Source of the DNA: REEB506 sp040381035
Lineage (GTDB): Bacteria; Pseudomonadota; Alphaproteobacteria; Caulobacterales; Aquidulcibacteraceae
Direction: 5' to 3'
Length of the DNA: 64,000 nucleotides
Assembly (NCBI GenBank): GCA_040381035.1
Contig: JBEIHY010000004.1
Span: forward strand, 9,273 to 73,272
Made by a program: the position numbers and the translations under genes
The notes under the pieces: generated by a model
Database searches by the model: none
Told to the model about the DNA's origin: nothing
Seen by the model: the letters and a program-made list of their open reading frames with translations, nothing else
In this document: piece by piece, positions 17,892 to 26,773 of the stretch
How positions within the stretch are numbered: the first letter of the stretch is position 1
Layout of the letters: each line of letters starts with the position of its first letter

Positions 17892-19283
17892 ATGAAGCTT
17901 CCGACCACCTTTGTGCAGCGGCCTTTCGGCAAGGCGGGCTTGGCGGCGCTGCTTGCCTTGGCAACGGCGGCCGGCTTGTGGCTGGTCAGCGCCCATGGCG
18001 GATTGGGCGGGCGTGACAAGGGTGGGGCGGCGGCGGCATTGGCGCATTCGGCGGCAATCGCCGAGCATGAAGCTTTCACCAGCGTCTTCGCCAGCCGCGC
18101 CGAACGCGATGTGGAAGTGGCCCGTGGGGAATCCTTGGCGATGCTGTTATCGCGGGCCGGTGCGCCCTGGCGCGATATCGATAACGCCATGGATGCGCTG
18201 TCGCCCGTGTTCGACACCCGCCGGGTACGGCCGGGACAGGAGATTTCGGTTTTTCTGGCGCAGAGTGATGGCGCGACCCGGTTGATCGGGTTTGCGTTCC
18301 GCTCTGAGCCCGGCGCGGCGGTGACGGTCAATCGGCTGATCAAAGGAAACTTTGCGGCCCGCGAAATTCTCACGCCATTGACCTTTGAAGTCGCACATGT
18401 CGTCGGCGTGGTTGACGGCTCACTCTACCAGGCGGCCGTTGCGGCCGGCGCCACCGATCGCGAGCTGGCTGCGATGTCGGATGTCTTTGCCTATGATGTC
18501 GATTTCCAGCGCGACATTTTTCCAGGCGACACATTTGAGCTCGTTTTTGAGCGCTTCTTCGATGAAGAGGGGCGCACGGTGAAAACCGGCGAGCTGATGT
18601 TTGTCGGCCTCAATGCCCGCGAAGGCCCAAAAGTTTTCTACCGCTTCAAACTGCCCGGGGATGGCGAAGCTGATTGGTATGATGCCAACGGCCGCACGGC
18701 GCGGAAGTTCTTGATGAAGACGCCGATCAATGGCGCCCGGCTGACCTCCGGCTTCGGCATGCGCCGCCATCCCATTCTTGGATTTTCGCGAATGCACCAA
18801 GGCATCGACTTTGCCGCCCCGACCGGCACGCCGATCATGGCGGCGGGCGACGGCACGGTGGTGCGGGCCGGATTCATGGGCGCCTTTGGCCGCTATATTC
18901 GGATCAAACACAGCGGCGATTATGAAACCGCTTATGCGCACCTGTCGGCTTTTTCCAAGGGTATGAAGCAGGGCGCCAAGGTGCGCCAGGGCCAAGTCAT
19001 CGGGTTTGTCGGCACGTCTGGCCTGTCGACGGGCCCACACTTGCACTACGAGGTGATGGTCAAAGGCCGTCAGATCAATCCGATCTCGCTCAAAGTGCCG
19101 ACCGGGCGCATTCTCACCGGTCCGCAGCTGCAGCAATTCATCGCCGAGCGCACCCGGATTGATGCGCTGCGCAAACCGAAAGCCGATCAGCCGGCGCCGT
19201 TCACCATCGGGCCAAAACCGCCGCTGGTGAATGCCGCGTTTCGCGACCGCCTGGCAGCGACCAAAAAAGAAGCGGCGCAATAG
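17892..19283 (+). CDS. M23 family metallopeptidase (LytM-type), membrane anchored
   Basis: 463 residues. An N-terminal signal/anchor helix (AGLAALLALATAAGLWLVSA) is followed by a LysM/OapA-like region (GESLAMLLSRAGAP) and a C-terminal M23 domain. Zinc ligands are visible in RRHPILGFSRMHQGIDFA (HxxxD) and GPHLHYEV (HLH), so it is likely an active peptidoglycan endopeptidase, or a regulator of one. The last codons and stop lie inside a hairpin that looks like the ctrA terminator (19269-19292). Its upstream region (17694-17891) is shared with divergent ydbH. Confidence 0.92.
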   Translation: MKLPTTFVQRPFGKAGLAALLALATAAGLWLVSAHGGLGGRDKGGAAAALAHSAAIAEHEAFTSVFASRAERDVEVARGESLAMLLSRAGAPWRDIDNAMDALSPVFDTRRVRPGQEISVFLAQSDGATRLIGFAFRSEPGAAVTVNRLIKGNFAAREILTPLTFEVAHVVGVVDGSLYQAAVAAGATDRELAAMSDVFAYDVDFQRDIFPGDTFELVFERFFDEEGRTVKTGELMFVGLNAREGPKVFYRFKLPGDGEADWYDANGRTARKFLMKTPINGARLTSGFGMRRHPILGFSRMHQGIDFAAPTGTPIMAAGDGTVVRAGFMGAFGRYIRIKHSGDYETAYAHLSAFSKGMKQGAKVRQGQVIGFVGTSGLSTGPHLHYEVMVKGRQINPISLKVPTGRILTGPQLQQFIAERTRIDALRKPKADQPAPFTIGPKPPLVNAAFRDRLAATKKEAAQ

Positions 19284-19292
19284 CGCCGCTTC
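19269..19292 (-). terminator. Intrinsic terminator of ctrA, inside the M23 gene end
   Basis: Perfect 10-bp inverted repeat (GAAGCGGCGC / GCGCCGCTTC) with a 4-base loop. On the minus strand it is followed by a run of T (plus-strand A at 19263-19268), the standard layout for terminating ctrA. The loop contains the stop codon of the convergent M23 gene, so the terminator is built from the coding end of its neighbour. Confidence 0.8.
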
Positions 19293-19322
19293 AATCTGTT
19301 CCGTATTCGGACCATTGGCGCG

Positions 19323-20024
19323 TTAGGCCGCGCTGACAGCCTTGACCTCTTGCGGGTCGCGCAGCACATAGCCACGGCCCCAGACTGTTTCGATGTGATG
19401 TTCGCCGCCCGTCGCCGCCGCCAGCTTCTTGCGCAGCTTGCAGATGAAAACGTCGATGATCTTCAATTCCGGCTCGTCCATGCCGCCATAAAGATGGTTG
19501 AGGAACATCTCTTTCGTGAGCGTCGTGCCTTTGCGCAGCGAGAGCAGCTCCAGCATCTGATATTCTTTGCCGGTGAGGTGGACGCGCTGGGCGTCGACTT
19601 CAACGGTCTTGGCGTCAAGATTGACGGTAATGTCGCCGGTCTTGATCACGCTCTGCGCATGGCCTTTGGAGCGGCGCACAATGGCGTTGATGCGCGCAAT
19701 CAGCTCGTCCTTGTTGAACGGCTTGGTCATATAGTCATCGGCGCCATAGCCGAGGCCGCGCACCTTCGCTTCGACGTCAGATGTGCCCGACAGAATGAAG
19801 ATCGGCGTATTGACGCGCGCGACCCGCAGCTGCTTCAGCACATCAAAACCATTCATATCCGGCAGCGACAGATCGAGCAGGATGATGTCGTAATCGTACA
19901 GCTTGCCGAGATCGATGCCTTCCTCACCCAGATCGGTGGTGTAGACATTGAAGCTCTCCGCACGCAGCATCAGCTCGATGCCTTGAGCGGTGACATTATC
20001 GTCCTCGATGAGCAGAACCCGCAT
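19323..20024 (-). CDS. ctrA: Cell cycle response regulator CtrA
   Basis: OmpR-type transcription factor that in Caulobacter controls division, flagellar and chemotaxis genes and blocks replication initiation. 233 residues. Receiver domain with acidic pair E7/D8/D9, Asp51 in IILLDLSLPDMNGFD, and Lys in YMTKPFNKDE; winged-helix domain with LTGKEYQMLELLSLRKGTTL and NHLYGGMDEPELKIIDVFICKLRKKL, very highly conserved in CtrA. It lies divergent from fliI across a 302-bp region with a perfect palindrome and two GANTC sites. sciP and chpT, its regulators, are also in the window. Confidence 0.97.
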   Translation of the reverse strand: MRVLLIEDDNVTAQGIELMLRAESFNVYTTDLGEEGIDLGKLYDYDIILLDLSLPDMNGFDVLKQLRVARVNTPIFILSGTSDVEAKVRGLGYGADDYMTKPFNKDELIARINAIVRRSKGHAQSVIKTGDITVNLDAKTVEVDAQRVHLTGKEYQMLELLSLRKGTTLTKEMFLNHLYGGMDEPELKIIDVFICKLRKKLAAATGGEHHIETVWGRGYVLRDPQEVKAVSAA

Positions 20025-20326
20025 GGCGCCTCTCCGCTGGCGCGCGCCCCCCTAAAGGCTACGCCGCCGCTAACTTTACTATTGCTCTAAGAGAGAACAC
20101 CGGAACTTGTTAACAAGTTCCTTAACGCGCCACTTTATGATTGATTTTCTCAACCAGAGTGAGTCGTCAGTGTCTTTCAGCGAGCACGTATTAAGGAATG
20201 AGTCGCTTCGGCGACAAGCGCAAGCCCGCTTTGCCGCATTTTTCCCCAACGGCCGCATGGAAAATGATCCGGATGCGGAACAATCCGTTAGCGCCTTGGT
20301 AACCAGTTCGCCGCTTTCAATAAAAA
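20025..20326. promoter_or_regulatory. ctrA-fliI divergent regulatory region
   Basis: 302 bp, visibly more AT-rich than its surroundings. It holds a 20-bp perfect palindrome (20102-20121), TTAA elements at 20110, 20122 and 20191, and two GANTC (CcrM-type) sites at 20161-20165 and 20200-20204. In Caulobacter ctrA transcription depends on CtrA binding and on GANTC methylation, so the arrangement is suggestive. An 88-residue plus-strand ORF (20107-20373) crosses it but overlaps fliI and has no recognisable features. Confidence 0.6.
20102..20121. promoter_or_regulatory. 20-bp perfect palindrome, operator-like
   Basis: Half-site GGAACTTGTT followed by its exact reverse complement, centred on GTTAAC, 78 bp upstream of the ctrA start and about 205 bp upstream of fliI. 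A TTAAC follows at 20122, but the TTAA-to-TTAA spacing is 8 rather than the 7 of a CtrA box. The binding protein is unknown. Confidence 0.55.
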
Positions 20327-21652
20327 ATGTTAGATGCTTTTGCCCGCGCTGCGTCGGCCATCGCTGCGCTTGATCCGCGGCGCTACTTTGGACGCGTGTC
20401 GGCGCTGAATGGTTTGCTGATCGAAGCCAGCGGCCCGCCCGAAGCGCTGGTGCTGGGCGCACGCGCCGCAATCGACGGCGGCGTGCGCGGCGAGATCGTC
20501 GGCTTTCGCGGCGGCAAGGCGCTGGTGCTGCCTTATGATCCTGTCGATGCGCTGCGCCCCGGGGCGCGTGTGGCCTGGGCCGGGCAGGCGGCGGATGTGC
20601 GGCCAACGGAGGCTTGGCTGGGCCGCACCATCGACGCTTTCGCAGCGCCAATCGACGGGCTAGGCCCGCTGCGCGAAGGGGTGAGATCGCGCGCTGTTAA
20701 AGCCGGGCCGCCGCCGGCGCATGGCCGGGCGCGCGTGGGCGGGCGGCTCGATCTCGGCGTGCGGGCCTTGAACACGTTCGCAGCGTGCTGCCGTGGCCAG
20801 CGTATGGGGATTTTCGCCGGTTCCGGCGTTGGCAAATCCGTATTGCTGTCGATGATGGCGCGCTACGCCGCAGCGGACGTGATCGTGATCGGTCTGATCG
20901 GCGAACGCGGCCGGGAAGTGAAGGAGTTTTTGGAAGACACTCTGGGCGCAGACGGATTGGCGCGTTCGGTCGTTATTGTGGCCACATCCGATGAGCCGGC
21001 TGCGCGCCGCCGGCTTGCCGCGTGGTTGGCTGCAGCCGTCGCGGAGCATTTCCGCGATGAAGGCAAAGATGTGCTCCTGCTGCTCGACAGCGTGACGCGC
21101 TTTTCCATGGCTGGGCGTGAGATTGGTCTTGCCGCCGGCGAGCCGCCAACGACAAAGGGCTACACGCCATCCGTCTTTGCCGAATTGCCGCGGCTGTTGG
21201 AGCGGGCGGGGCCCGGCATCGAAGGCAAGGGCGGTTCGATCACGGGGTTGTTCACGGTGCTCGTCGATGGCGATGATCACAACGAACCCATCGCCGATGC
21301 TGTGCGCGGCATTTTGGACGGCCATATCGTCATGGAGCGCGCAATTGCCGAACGCGGACGATATCCGGCGATCAATGTGCTGAAGTCCGTCTCGCGGACT
21401 ATGCCGATGTGCCACAGCGCGGAAGAAAATGCGCTGGTGACGCGCGCGCGGCGCATCTTGTCGGCTTATGCCGATATGGAAGACTTGATCCGCATGGGCG
21501 CCTATAAGCCCGGCTCGAATGCAGAGGTGGATGAAGCGATCCGCTTGCGGCCGGCGCTGGAAGGGTTTCTGACGCAAAGCCGCGATGACGCCACCAGTAT
21601 AGCAGACAGTTTTGCGCATCTGGCCGCAGCTCTCAACGGACAAAGCGGGTGA
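20327..21652 (+). CDS. fliI: Flagellar export ATPase FliI
   Basis: F1-beta-like ATPase of the flagellar type III export apparatus; hexamers at the membrane help deliver rod, hook and filament subunits. 441 residues. Walker A GSGVGKS near 166-172, followed by the VIGLIGERGREVKEF motif, the Walker B LLLLDSVTRFSMAGREIG and the SITGLFTVLVDGDDHNEPIAD segment typical of FliI. It overlaps fliJ by 4 bases (GTGA). It is divergent from ctrA, as in other dimorphic alphaproteobacteria. Confidence 0.96.
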   Translation: MLDAFARAASAIAALDPRRYFGRVSALNGLLIEASGPPEALVLGARAAIDGGVRGEIVGFRGGKALVLPYDPVDALRPGARVAWAGQAADVRPTEAWLGRTIDAFAAPIDGLGPLREGVRSRAVKAGPPPAHGRARVGGRLDLGVRALNTFAACCRGQRMGIFAGSGVGKSVLLSMMARYAAADVIVIGLIGERGREVKEFLEDTLGADGLARSVVIVATSDEPAARRRLAAWLAAAVAEHFRDEGKDVLLLLDSVTRFSMAGREIGLAAGEPPTTKGYTPSVFAELPRLLERAGPGIEGKGGSITGLFTVLVDGDDHNEPIADAVRGILDGHIVMERAIAERGRYPAINVLKSVSRTMPMCHSAEENALVTRARRILSAYADMEDLIRMGAYKPGSNAEVDEAIRLRPALEGFLTQSRDDATSIADSFAHLAAALNGQSG

Positions 21653-22071
21653 AGGGCATTGCCTCGCTCTTGCGGTTGGCGAAGTTTGAGGCCGACGAGC
21701 GCCAACGGGCGCTGGCGGTTCTGATCGAAGCGCGCGCTGTCTTGGACAGTGAGGAGCGGGCGTTTGAAGCCCAAGCCGCCTTGGAAGTCGCTGAGGCTGC
21801 TCGCAGCCCGATGGCCATGATGAGCTATGCCGCCTTTGCCCAACGCCTCACGATCGAGCGATCAGTGATGAAACGCCGACAGGCCGCAACCGATGCTGAA
21901 ATCGCTGCCGCGCGCGAGGCGCTGAGCGCAGCGTTTGTTGAGGTCAAGCGCATCGAAATGCTGGCCGACAAACTGGCGCGCGCGCAGGCCCAGCGCGCGG
22001 AGCGCGCAGAAGAAGCGGCGCGCGATGAATCCGTGCTCAGTCGGATTGCGCGCGAACAGGCTAGCCGCTGA
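21649..22071 (+). CDS. fliJ: Flagellar export protein FliJ
   Basis: 140-residue, almost entirely helical protein rich in Ala, Glu and Arg with a coiled-coil character (VLIEARAVLDSEERAFEAQAALEVAEAA, VKRIEMLADKLARAQAQRAERAEEAARDE). FliJ is the coiled-coil stalk of the FliI ring and a chaperone-escort factor. Weakly conserved in sequence, it is assigned mainly from size, composition and the GTGA overlap with fliI. Its last 11 bp overlap the end of the convergent flhG-like gene. Confidence 0.82.
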   Translation: MKGIASLLRLAKFEADERQRALAVLIEARAVLDSEERAFEAQAALEVAEAARSPMAMMSYAAFAQRLTIERSVMKRRQAATDAEIAAAREALSAAFVEVKRIEMLADKLARAQAQRAERAEEAARDESVLSRIAREQASR

Positions 22072-22861
22072 GGCTTTCGGCAACACGCATCGCATCATCG
22101 AGCGCCACACTTGTTGCGTGGCGCACGGGCAAGGCGGTCTGTGCGCGGATGCAGTCCGGCACGGCTGGATCGCGCAGAATGATTCCGGCCAAAGGCGGGC
22201 GCACATTCAGATAGGTTTCGCAGGCTTTGGCGAGCTGGTCATAGATGCGCCGCCCGGACAAGCGCTTGTCGGCCATATTCACCGCGACATGCGGCGTGCG
22301 AGCCTGGCTTTGTGGGGCAAAAACTTTGATGAAGGCATATGCGTCGGTCAGCGCGGTCGGCTCTTCGGTTGTCACCACAAGCACGCGATCGGCCGCGCGC
22401 GCCATGGCCATGGTCACCCGATCAATACCGGCCGCCAGATCAAGCACGACGCGGTCATAGCGCTGTGCGATCTCGCCCAAGGCGCCCAGCAGACGGGTGA
22501 GTTCGTCTTCGCTGGGATTGGCCAGCACGCCAGAGCCGGAATGGCCAGACAGAAGGTCAAACCCAGATCGTCCGGGTCCGCCATAAATCGGCGTTACGGC
22601 GGCTTCAACCGCCACGAAACCACGCAGCACCGCCGCGATGTCTGTTTGCGGCCGCACGCCCAACTGCACATCGGCATTGGCTAGACCAAGATCGCCGTCA
22701 ATCAGCAAGGTTCTTTTGCCCCGCCGCCCATAGAGGCAGGCCAGCGTTGTCGACAGCCAGGTTTTGCCAACACCGCCTTTGCCAGACGCGATAGCAATGA
22801 TCGGCGCGGGAGCAAGGCGCGGCTGCGGAACCGGCCGCCGCGCCGCGGGAAAATGCGCCAT
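22061..22861 (-). CDS. flhG: FlhG/FleN-type MinD-like ATPase
   Basis: 266 residues, ParA/MinD superfamily. Deviant Walker A KGGVGKT (IIAIASGKGGVGKTWLSTTLA), Walker A' LLIDGDLGLANADVQLG and a switch segment YDRVVLDLAAGIDR, all typical of FlhG/FleN proteins that set flagellar number and place, usually with FlhF. ATG 22861 is chosen because GGAGAG lies just upstream; the GTG at 22876 is weaker. It follows flhA on the same strand. No flhF is in the window. A general ParA role is possible but the flagellar context favours FlhG. Confidence 0.82.
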   Translation of the reverse strand: MAHFPAARRPVPQPRLAPAPIIAIASGKGGVGKTWLSTTLACLYGRRGKRTLLIDGDLGLANADVQLGVRPQTDIAAVLRGFVAVEAAVTPIYGGPGRSGFDLLSGHSGSGVLANPSEDELTRLLGALGEIAQRYDRVVLDLAAGIDRVTMAMARAADRVLVVTTEEPTALTDAYAFIKVFAPQSQARTPHVAVNMADKRLSGRRIYDQLAKACETYLNVRPPLAGIILRDPAVPDCIRAQTALPVRHATSVALDDAMRVAESLSG

Positions 22862-22956
22862 TGAACTCTCCGCCACCGAAACCCGTTAGGCGATAAGAAT
22901 GACGCAGGCGGATTGCCGATCTATTACATCCGCGTGGCTTTTTGGTTAATGGCCCT

Positions 22957-25047
22957 TTACACTTGGCCCAAGGCGCGCAGCCGCACTTTGGGATGCACTT
23001 CGTTTTGCGACAGCACGATCGTCATCGGCCGGAAGCGCTCCACAAGTGAGCGCACATACGGCCGGATCAGCGGGCTGGTGAGCAAAACCGGCGATTCGCC
23101 GGCTTGCGCTGCGCGCTCAAACGCGGCCCGAATATCGGCGACGAACTGGTGCAGGCGCGTCGGCGCCAAAGCCAATTGCCGCTCCGTGCGCTCGCCGACA
23201 AGCGATTCCTGGAAGGCTGATTCCCAGGCAGGCGAGAGCGTAACAACTGGCAGAGCATTGTCAGGCCCGCGATGCTGAAAGCTGATCTGGCGGGCCAAAC
23301 GCGCGCGCACATGCTCGGTGATAAGAACCGTGTCGTGCGTGCCCGGCGCATATTCGGCAATGGCTTCAGCAATCGTGGCCAGATCACGGATCGACACGCG
23401 CTCGCGCAGCAGGTTCTGCAGTATTCGTTGTACGCCCGCCCAGCTGATATGGGCGGGTGCAGCTTCATCGAGCAGCGTTTGCGTTTCTTTCGGCAGCTCG
23501 CGGATGAGCTTCTTTGTTTCCGAGAAGGTCAGCAATTCCGGCATGTGATCTTTGATGATCTCGGTCAGATGCGTGGTCATGACGGTTGCCGGATCGACAA
23601 CGGTGTAGTTGCGGAACGTCGCCTCCTCGCGATCGCTTTCGGCAATCCATACGGCGTCAAGGCCGAATGCGGGCTCTTTGACCTTCTCGCCCGGGATCAT
23701 CACGCCGCGTCCGGCCGGGTCCATGGCCAGATAGGCGTCCAGGCGCAATATGCCGCGGCCGGTTTCCATCTCGCGCACGCGGATGCAATACTCTTGCTGG
23801 CCGAGTTGCATATTGTCGAGGATACGAACCGGCGGCGTGAGAAATCCGAGATCCTGCGCCAATGTTTTGCGCAGCGCCTTGATCTGATCGGTGAGGCGTC
23901 GACCTTGCAAATCATTCAGCAGCGGCAGCAGGCCGAAACCCAGCTCGATGCGAATTTCGTCCATCGTCAACGCTTGTTGCGGCGTTTCTTCTTGCGGCGC
24001 GGCTTCGGGCGCAGTCGCTGCGGGCGGTCCGCCGCGGCCCGGTGCGTCCACTGCATCGCGCAATCGCCACGCCAGCAGACCCGACGCCACGCCAAGGGTC
24101 CAGAATGGCAAGATCGGCATGCCCGGCAGAATGCCGGCGATCATCGAAACCGCCGCAACCATGCCCAAGGCCTGCGGATAGCCCGCCAATTGCGCGGCGA
24201 GCGCCTTATCGGCCGAGCCCTCAATGCCGGACTTCGCAACCAGCAAGCCCGCGGCAACGGAAATGATCAGCGCAGGGATCTGTGACACAAGGCCGTCGCC
24301 CACTGTCAAGCGCGTATAGAGGTCGCCGGATTCTGAAAAGCTCATCTGGTGCGACATCATCCCGATGACGACGCCGCCGATGATATTGATCGCCGTAATC
24401 AGCAGGCCCGCGATCGCGTCGCCGCGAACGAACTTGCTGGCTCCGTCCATGGCCCCGAAGAAGCTGTTTTCATCTTCGAGATTTTTGCGTCGTGAGCGCG
24501 CATCGCTCTCATTGATCAGGCCGGCAGACAAGTCCGCGTCGATCGCCATCTGTTTGCCAGGCATGGAATCGAGCGAAAAGCGCGCCGCCACTTCAGCGAT
24601 CCGGGTCGAACCCTTCGTAATCACCATGAAATTGACGATGATCAGGATGATAAAGACAATCACCCCGATGATGAAATTGCCTTGCATCACGAAGTCGCCA
24701 AAGGCGTTGATGACGGCCCCAGCGGCTTCTTCGCCTTGATGCCCTTCGCTGAGAATGAGCCGCGTTGATGCGACGTTCAGCGCCAACCGAAACAAGGTGG
24801 ACAACAGCAGAACGGCCGGGAAGGCGGTGAATTCCAGCGGCTTTTGCACCAGCAACGCAACCATCAAGATCAGGATCGACGACGACAGCGACAGCGCAAG
24901 AAGGAAATCCATGATCCATGCCGGCATCGGCATCAGCATGATGGCAAGGATGAGAATTACCCCGCCGCCAAGCGCGACATCGCCGCGCATCAGCGCATTC
25001 TGTAAACGCGCCAATGTGAAGGGTTGTGCAATGGGTGGGCTGGCCAT
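22957..25047 (-). CDS. flhA: Flagellar biosynthesis protein FlhA
   Basis: Inner membrane component of the flagellar type III export gate. 696 residues. Eight N-terminal transmembrane helices (about 20-320) include the FHIPEP-type region (ARFSLDSMPGKQMAIDADLSAGLI), followed by the cytosolic C-terminal domain (about 360-696), which binds FliI/FliJ and substrate-chaperone complexes. It starts 8 bp after the flbD stop, so it probably belongs to the fliF-fliG-fliH-fliN-flbD transcript. Confidence 0.97.
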   Translation of the reverse strand: MASPPIAQPFTLARLQNALMRGDVALGGGVILILAIMLMPMPAWIMDFLLALSLSSSILILMVALLVQKPLEFTAFPAVLLLSTLFRLALNVASTRLILSEGHQGEEAAGAVINAFGDFVMQGNFIIGVIVFIILIIVNFMVITKGSTRIAEVAARFSLDSMPGKQMAIDADLSAGLINESDARSRRKNLEDENSFFGAMDGASKFVRGDAIAGLLITAINIIGGVVIGMMSHQMSFSESGDLYTRLTVGDGLVSQIPALIISVAAGLLVAKSGIEGSADKALAAQLAGYPQALGMVAAVSMIAGILPGMPILPFWTLGVASGLLAWRLRDAVDAPGRGGPPAATAPEAAPQEETPQQALTMDEIRIELGFGLLPLLNDLQGRRLTDQIKALRKTLAQDLGFLTPPVRILDNMQLGQQEYCIRVREMETGRGILRLDAYLAMDPAGRGVMIPGEKVKEPAFGLDAVWIAESDREEATFRNYTVVDPATVMTTHLTEIIKDHMPELLTFSETKKLIRELPKETQTLLDEAAPAHISWAGVQRILQNLLRERVSIRDLATIAEAIAEYAPGTHDTVLITEHVRARLARQISFQHRGPDNALPVVTLSPAWESAFQESLVGERTERQLALAPTRLHQFVADIRAAFERAAQAGESPVLLTSPLIRPYVRSLVERFRPMTIVLSQNEVHPKVRLRALGQV

Positions 25048-25055
25048 GGTCTATC

Positions 25056-26414
25056 TCAAGCTGCGGCGCTGTTGGGTGGCGGCGGCACGGCCACGCCGGA
25101 ATCGGAATACGCCTTGAGCTTGTTGCGCAAAGTGCGAATGGAAATGCCCAGGATCACGGCCGCATGCGTGCGGTTGCCCAGACAATGCGTCAAGGTATCG
25201 AGGATCAAATCCTGCTCGACATCGGCAACGGTGCGGCCAACGAGATTGCGCGTTGCCGACTCGGCGGCGTCGGCGGCGCGCTCGGCGGCGCTGTCGCGGC
25301 GCACATCGAGCATTTGGCCCTCCGGAGTGCGGATGGCGTCCGGGCCGATCTCTTCGCCGGCGCTGAGCAGAACCGCGCGGTGCATCGCGTTTTCGAGATC
25401 ACGGACATTGCCGCGCCAAGGCAGTTCGCAAATGCGCTGCATAGCGGCGTCCCCGAGCACGCGCCGATCAATGCCATTGGCGGCGGCGTATTTCGCCACG
25501 AAATGTCGGGCGAGGGCAGGGATGTCGCTTGGCCGCTCGCGCAATGCCGGGATGCGCAGATTGACGACGTTCAGGCGATAAAGAAGGTCTTGGCGAAACT
25601 CCCCGTCGCGGACGGCGGCGGCCAGGTCGCGGTTGGACGTGGCAAGGATGCGGATATCGACCGCAACAGGCTTTGCCCCGCCGACGCGGTCAATCACTCG
25701 CTCTTGCAATGCGCGCAGCAGCTTTGCCTGCAGGCGCAATTCCATTTCGCTGATTTCATCGAGGAGCAATGTGCCGCCGCTGGCTTCTTCGAACTTGCCG
25801 ATCCGTCGGGCCAAGGCGCCGGTGAACGCACCCTTTTCATGGCCAAACAATTCCGATTCCAGAAGGTTTTCCGGAATTGCCGCACAGTTCACCGCGATAA
25901 AAGGCGCATTGGCGCGGCGCGATTTGCGGTGAACATAACGGGCCAGAACTTCCTTGCCGACGCCGCTTTCGCCGGTGATGAGGATGGAGGCGTCTGAGCC
26001 TGCCACTTGATCAGCCAATCGCACCACGTCTTGCATGCGCGGATCGGCGGCAATCATCGGGCGATCGTCGGCTGAGACGGCGGCCAGTACGGCGGCGATG
26101 ATTTCAGCGTCTGGCGGCAGCGTGATGTATTCGCGCGCCCCGGCGCGAATGGCGCGGGCGGCGAGCGCCGGATCGCTGCCAATGCCGCAACCGACAATCG
26201 GGGTGGCAATGCGTTCGCGCTCCAGATCAGCCACCAGGCTGGCAATATCGAGGCGCACATCGACGAACAAAACGTCTGCGCCTCTGCCGCTGCGCAGGCT
26301 GGCGAGCGCCTGGTCAGGCTGTTCGACATGAGCGACCTTGGCGCCGCGGTCGAGGGCGATCTTCATCGCTCCGGCAATGTGCCCGTCGAGCGGGCCGACA
26401 ATCAGAATTCGCAT
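25056..26414 (-). CDS. flbD: Sigma-54-dependent flagellar regulator FlbD
   Basis: 452 residues. An N-terminal receiver-like domain (1-115) lacks the canonical acidic pair (ILIVGPLD) and the conserved Lys (YITLPPD), though an Asp near 52 remains. The AAA+ domain follows with Walker A GESGVGKE at 148-155 and GAFTGA at 195-200 for sigma-54 contact, then a C-terminal Fis-type helix-turn-helix (HAAVILGISIRTLRNKLKAY). In Caulobacter, FlbD activates class III/IV flagellar promoters and represses fliF, controlled by FliX rather than by phosphorylation, which fits the degenerate receiver. It lies between fliN and flhA. Confidence 0.93.
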   Translation of the reverse strand: MRILIVGPLDGHIAGAMKIALDRGAKVAHVEQPDQALASLRSGRGADVLFVDVRLDIASLVADLERERIATPIVGCGIGSDPALAARAIRAGAREYITLPPDAEIIAAVLAAVSADDRPMIAADPRMQDVVRLADQVAGSDASILITGESGVGKEVLARYVHRKSRRANAPFIAVNCAAIPENLLESELFGHEKGAFTGALARRIGKFEEASGGTLLLDEISEMELRLQAKLLRALQERVIDRVGGAKPVAVDIRILATSNRDLAAAVRDGEFRQDLLYRLNVVNLRIPALRERPSDIPALARHFVAKYAAANGIDRRVLGDAAMQRICELPWRGNVRDLENAMHRAVLLSAGEEIGPDAIRTPEGQMLDVRRDSAAERAADAAESATRNLVGRTVADVEQDLILDTLTHCLGNRTHAAVILGISIRTLRNKLKAYSDSGVAVPPPPNSAAA

Positions 26415-26431
26415 ATCGATCCTCCCGCGGA

Positions 26432-26773
26432 TTAGGCGCCGGTTTCGCCGTCTTTGATGATTTCCGTCATGGTGACGCCGAGCCGATCATCGACCAGAAC
26501 GACCTCGCCCCGCGCGACGAGGCGATCATTGACATAGATGTCGATCGCCTCGCCGACCTTGCGGTCCAGTTCGATTACCGAGCCGCGATTGAGGCGCAAC
26601 AGGGTTGCGACATCGAGACTGGCGCGGCCAAGAACGGCCTGAATATTGACCGGCACATCAAAGACCGGGGCCAGATCGGCCGAAGATTTTTGTCTGTCAT
26701 CGTCAAGGCCCGGCGCTGTGGCGATGTCGGACAGCTCCGGCAAGTTGAGATGCGCGTCGAGTTCATTGGCCAT
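26432..26773 (-). CDS. fliN: Flagellar motor switch protein FliN
   Basis: 113 residues. The C-terminal SpoA domain reads PVNIQAVLGRASLDVATLLRLNRGSVIELDRKVGEAIDIYVNDRLVARGEVVLVDDRLGVTMTEII, the conserved FliN core of the C-ring. ATG 26773 (MANELDAHLNLPEL) is selected, overlapping the fliH end by 11 bp with GGAG upstream; the longer frame to 26839 would lie inside fliH. It receives CheY-P signals together with FliM, which is not in the window. Confidence 0.93.
   Translation of the reverse strand: MANELDAHLNLPELSDIATAPGLDDDRQKSSADLAPVFDVPVNIQAVLGRASLDVATLLRLNRGSVIELDRKVGEAIDIYVNDRLVARGEVVLVDDRLGVTMTEIIKDGETGA

Noticed and set aside
20110..20125. CtrA box at the palindrome
   Set aside because: The two TTAA elements are 8 bases apart instead of 7, so I describe the palindrome itself and do not call a CtrA site.
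20107..20373. 88-residue ORF between ctrA and fliI
   Set aside because: Overlaps the fliI start, has no RBS or known domain, and covers regulatory DNA.
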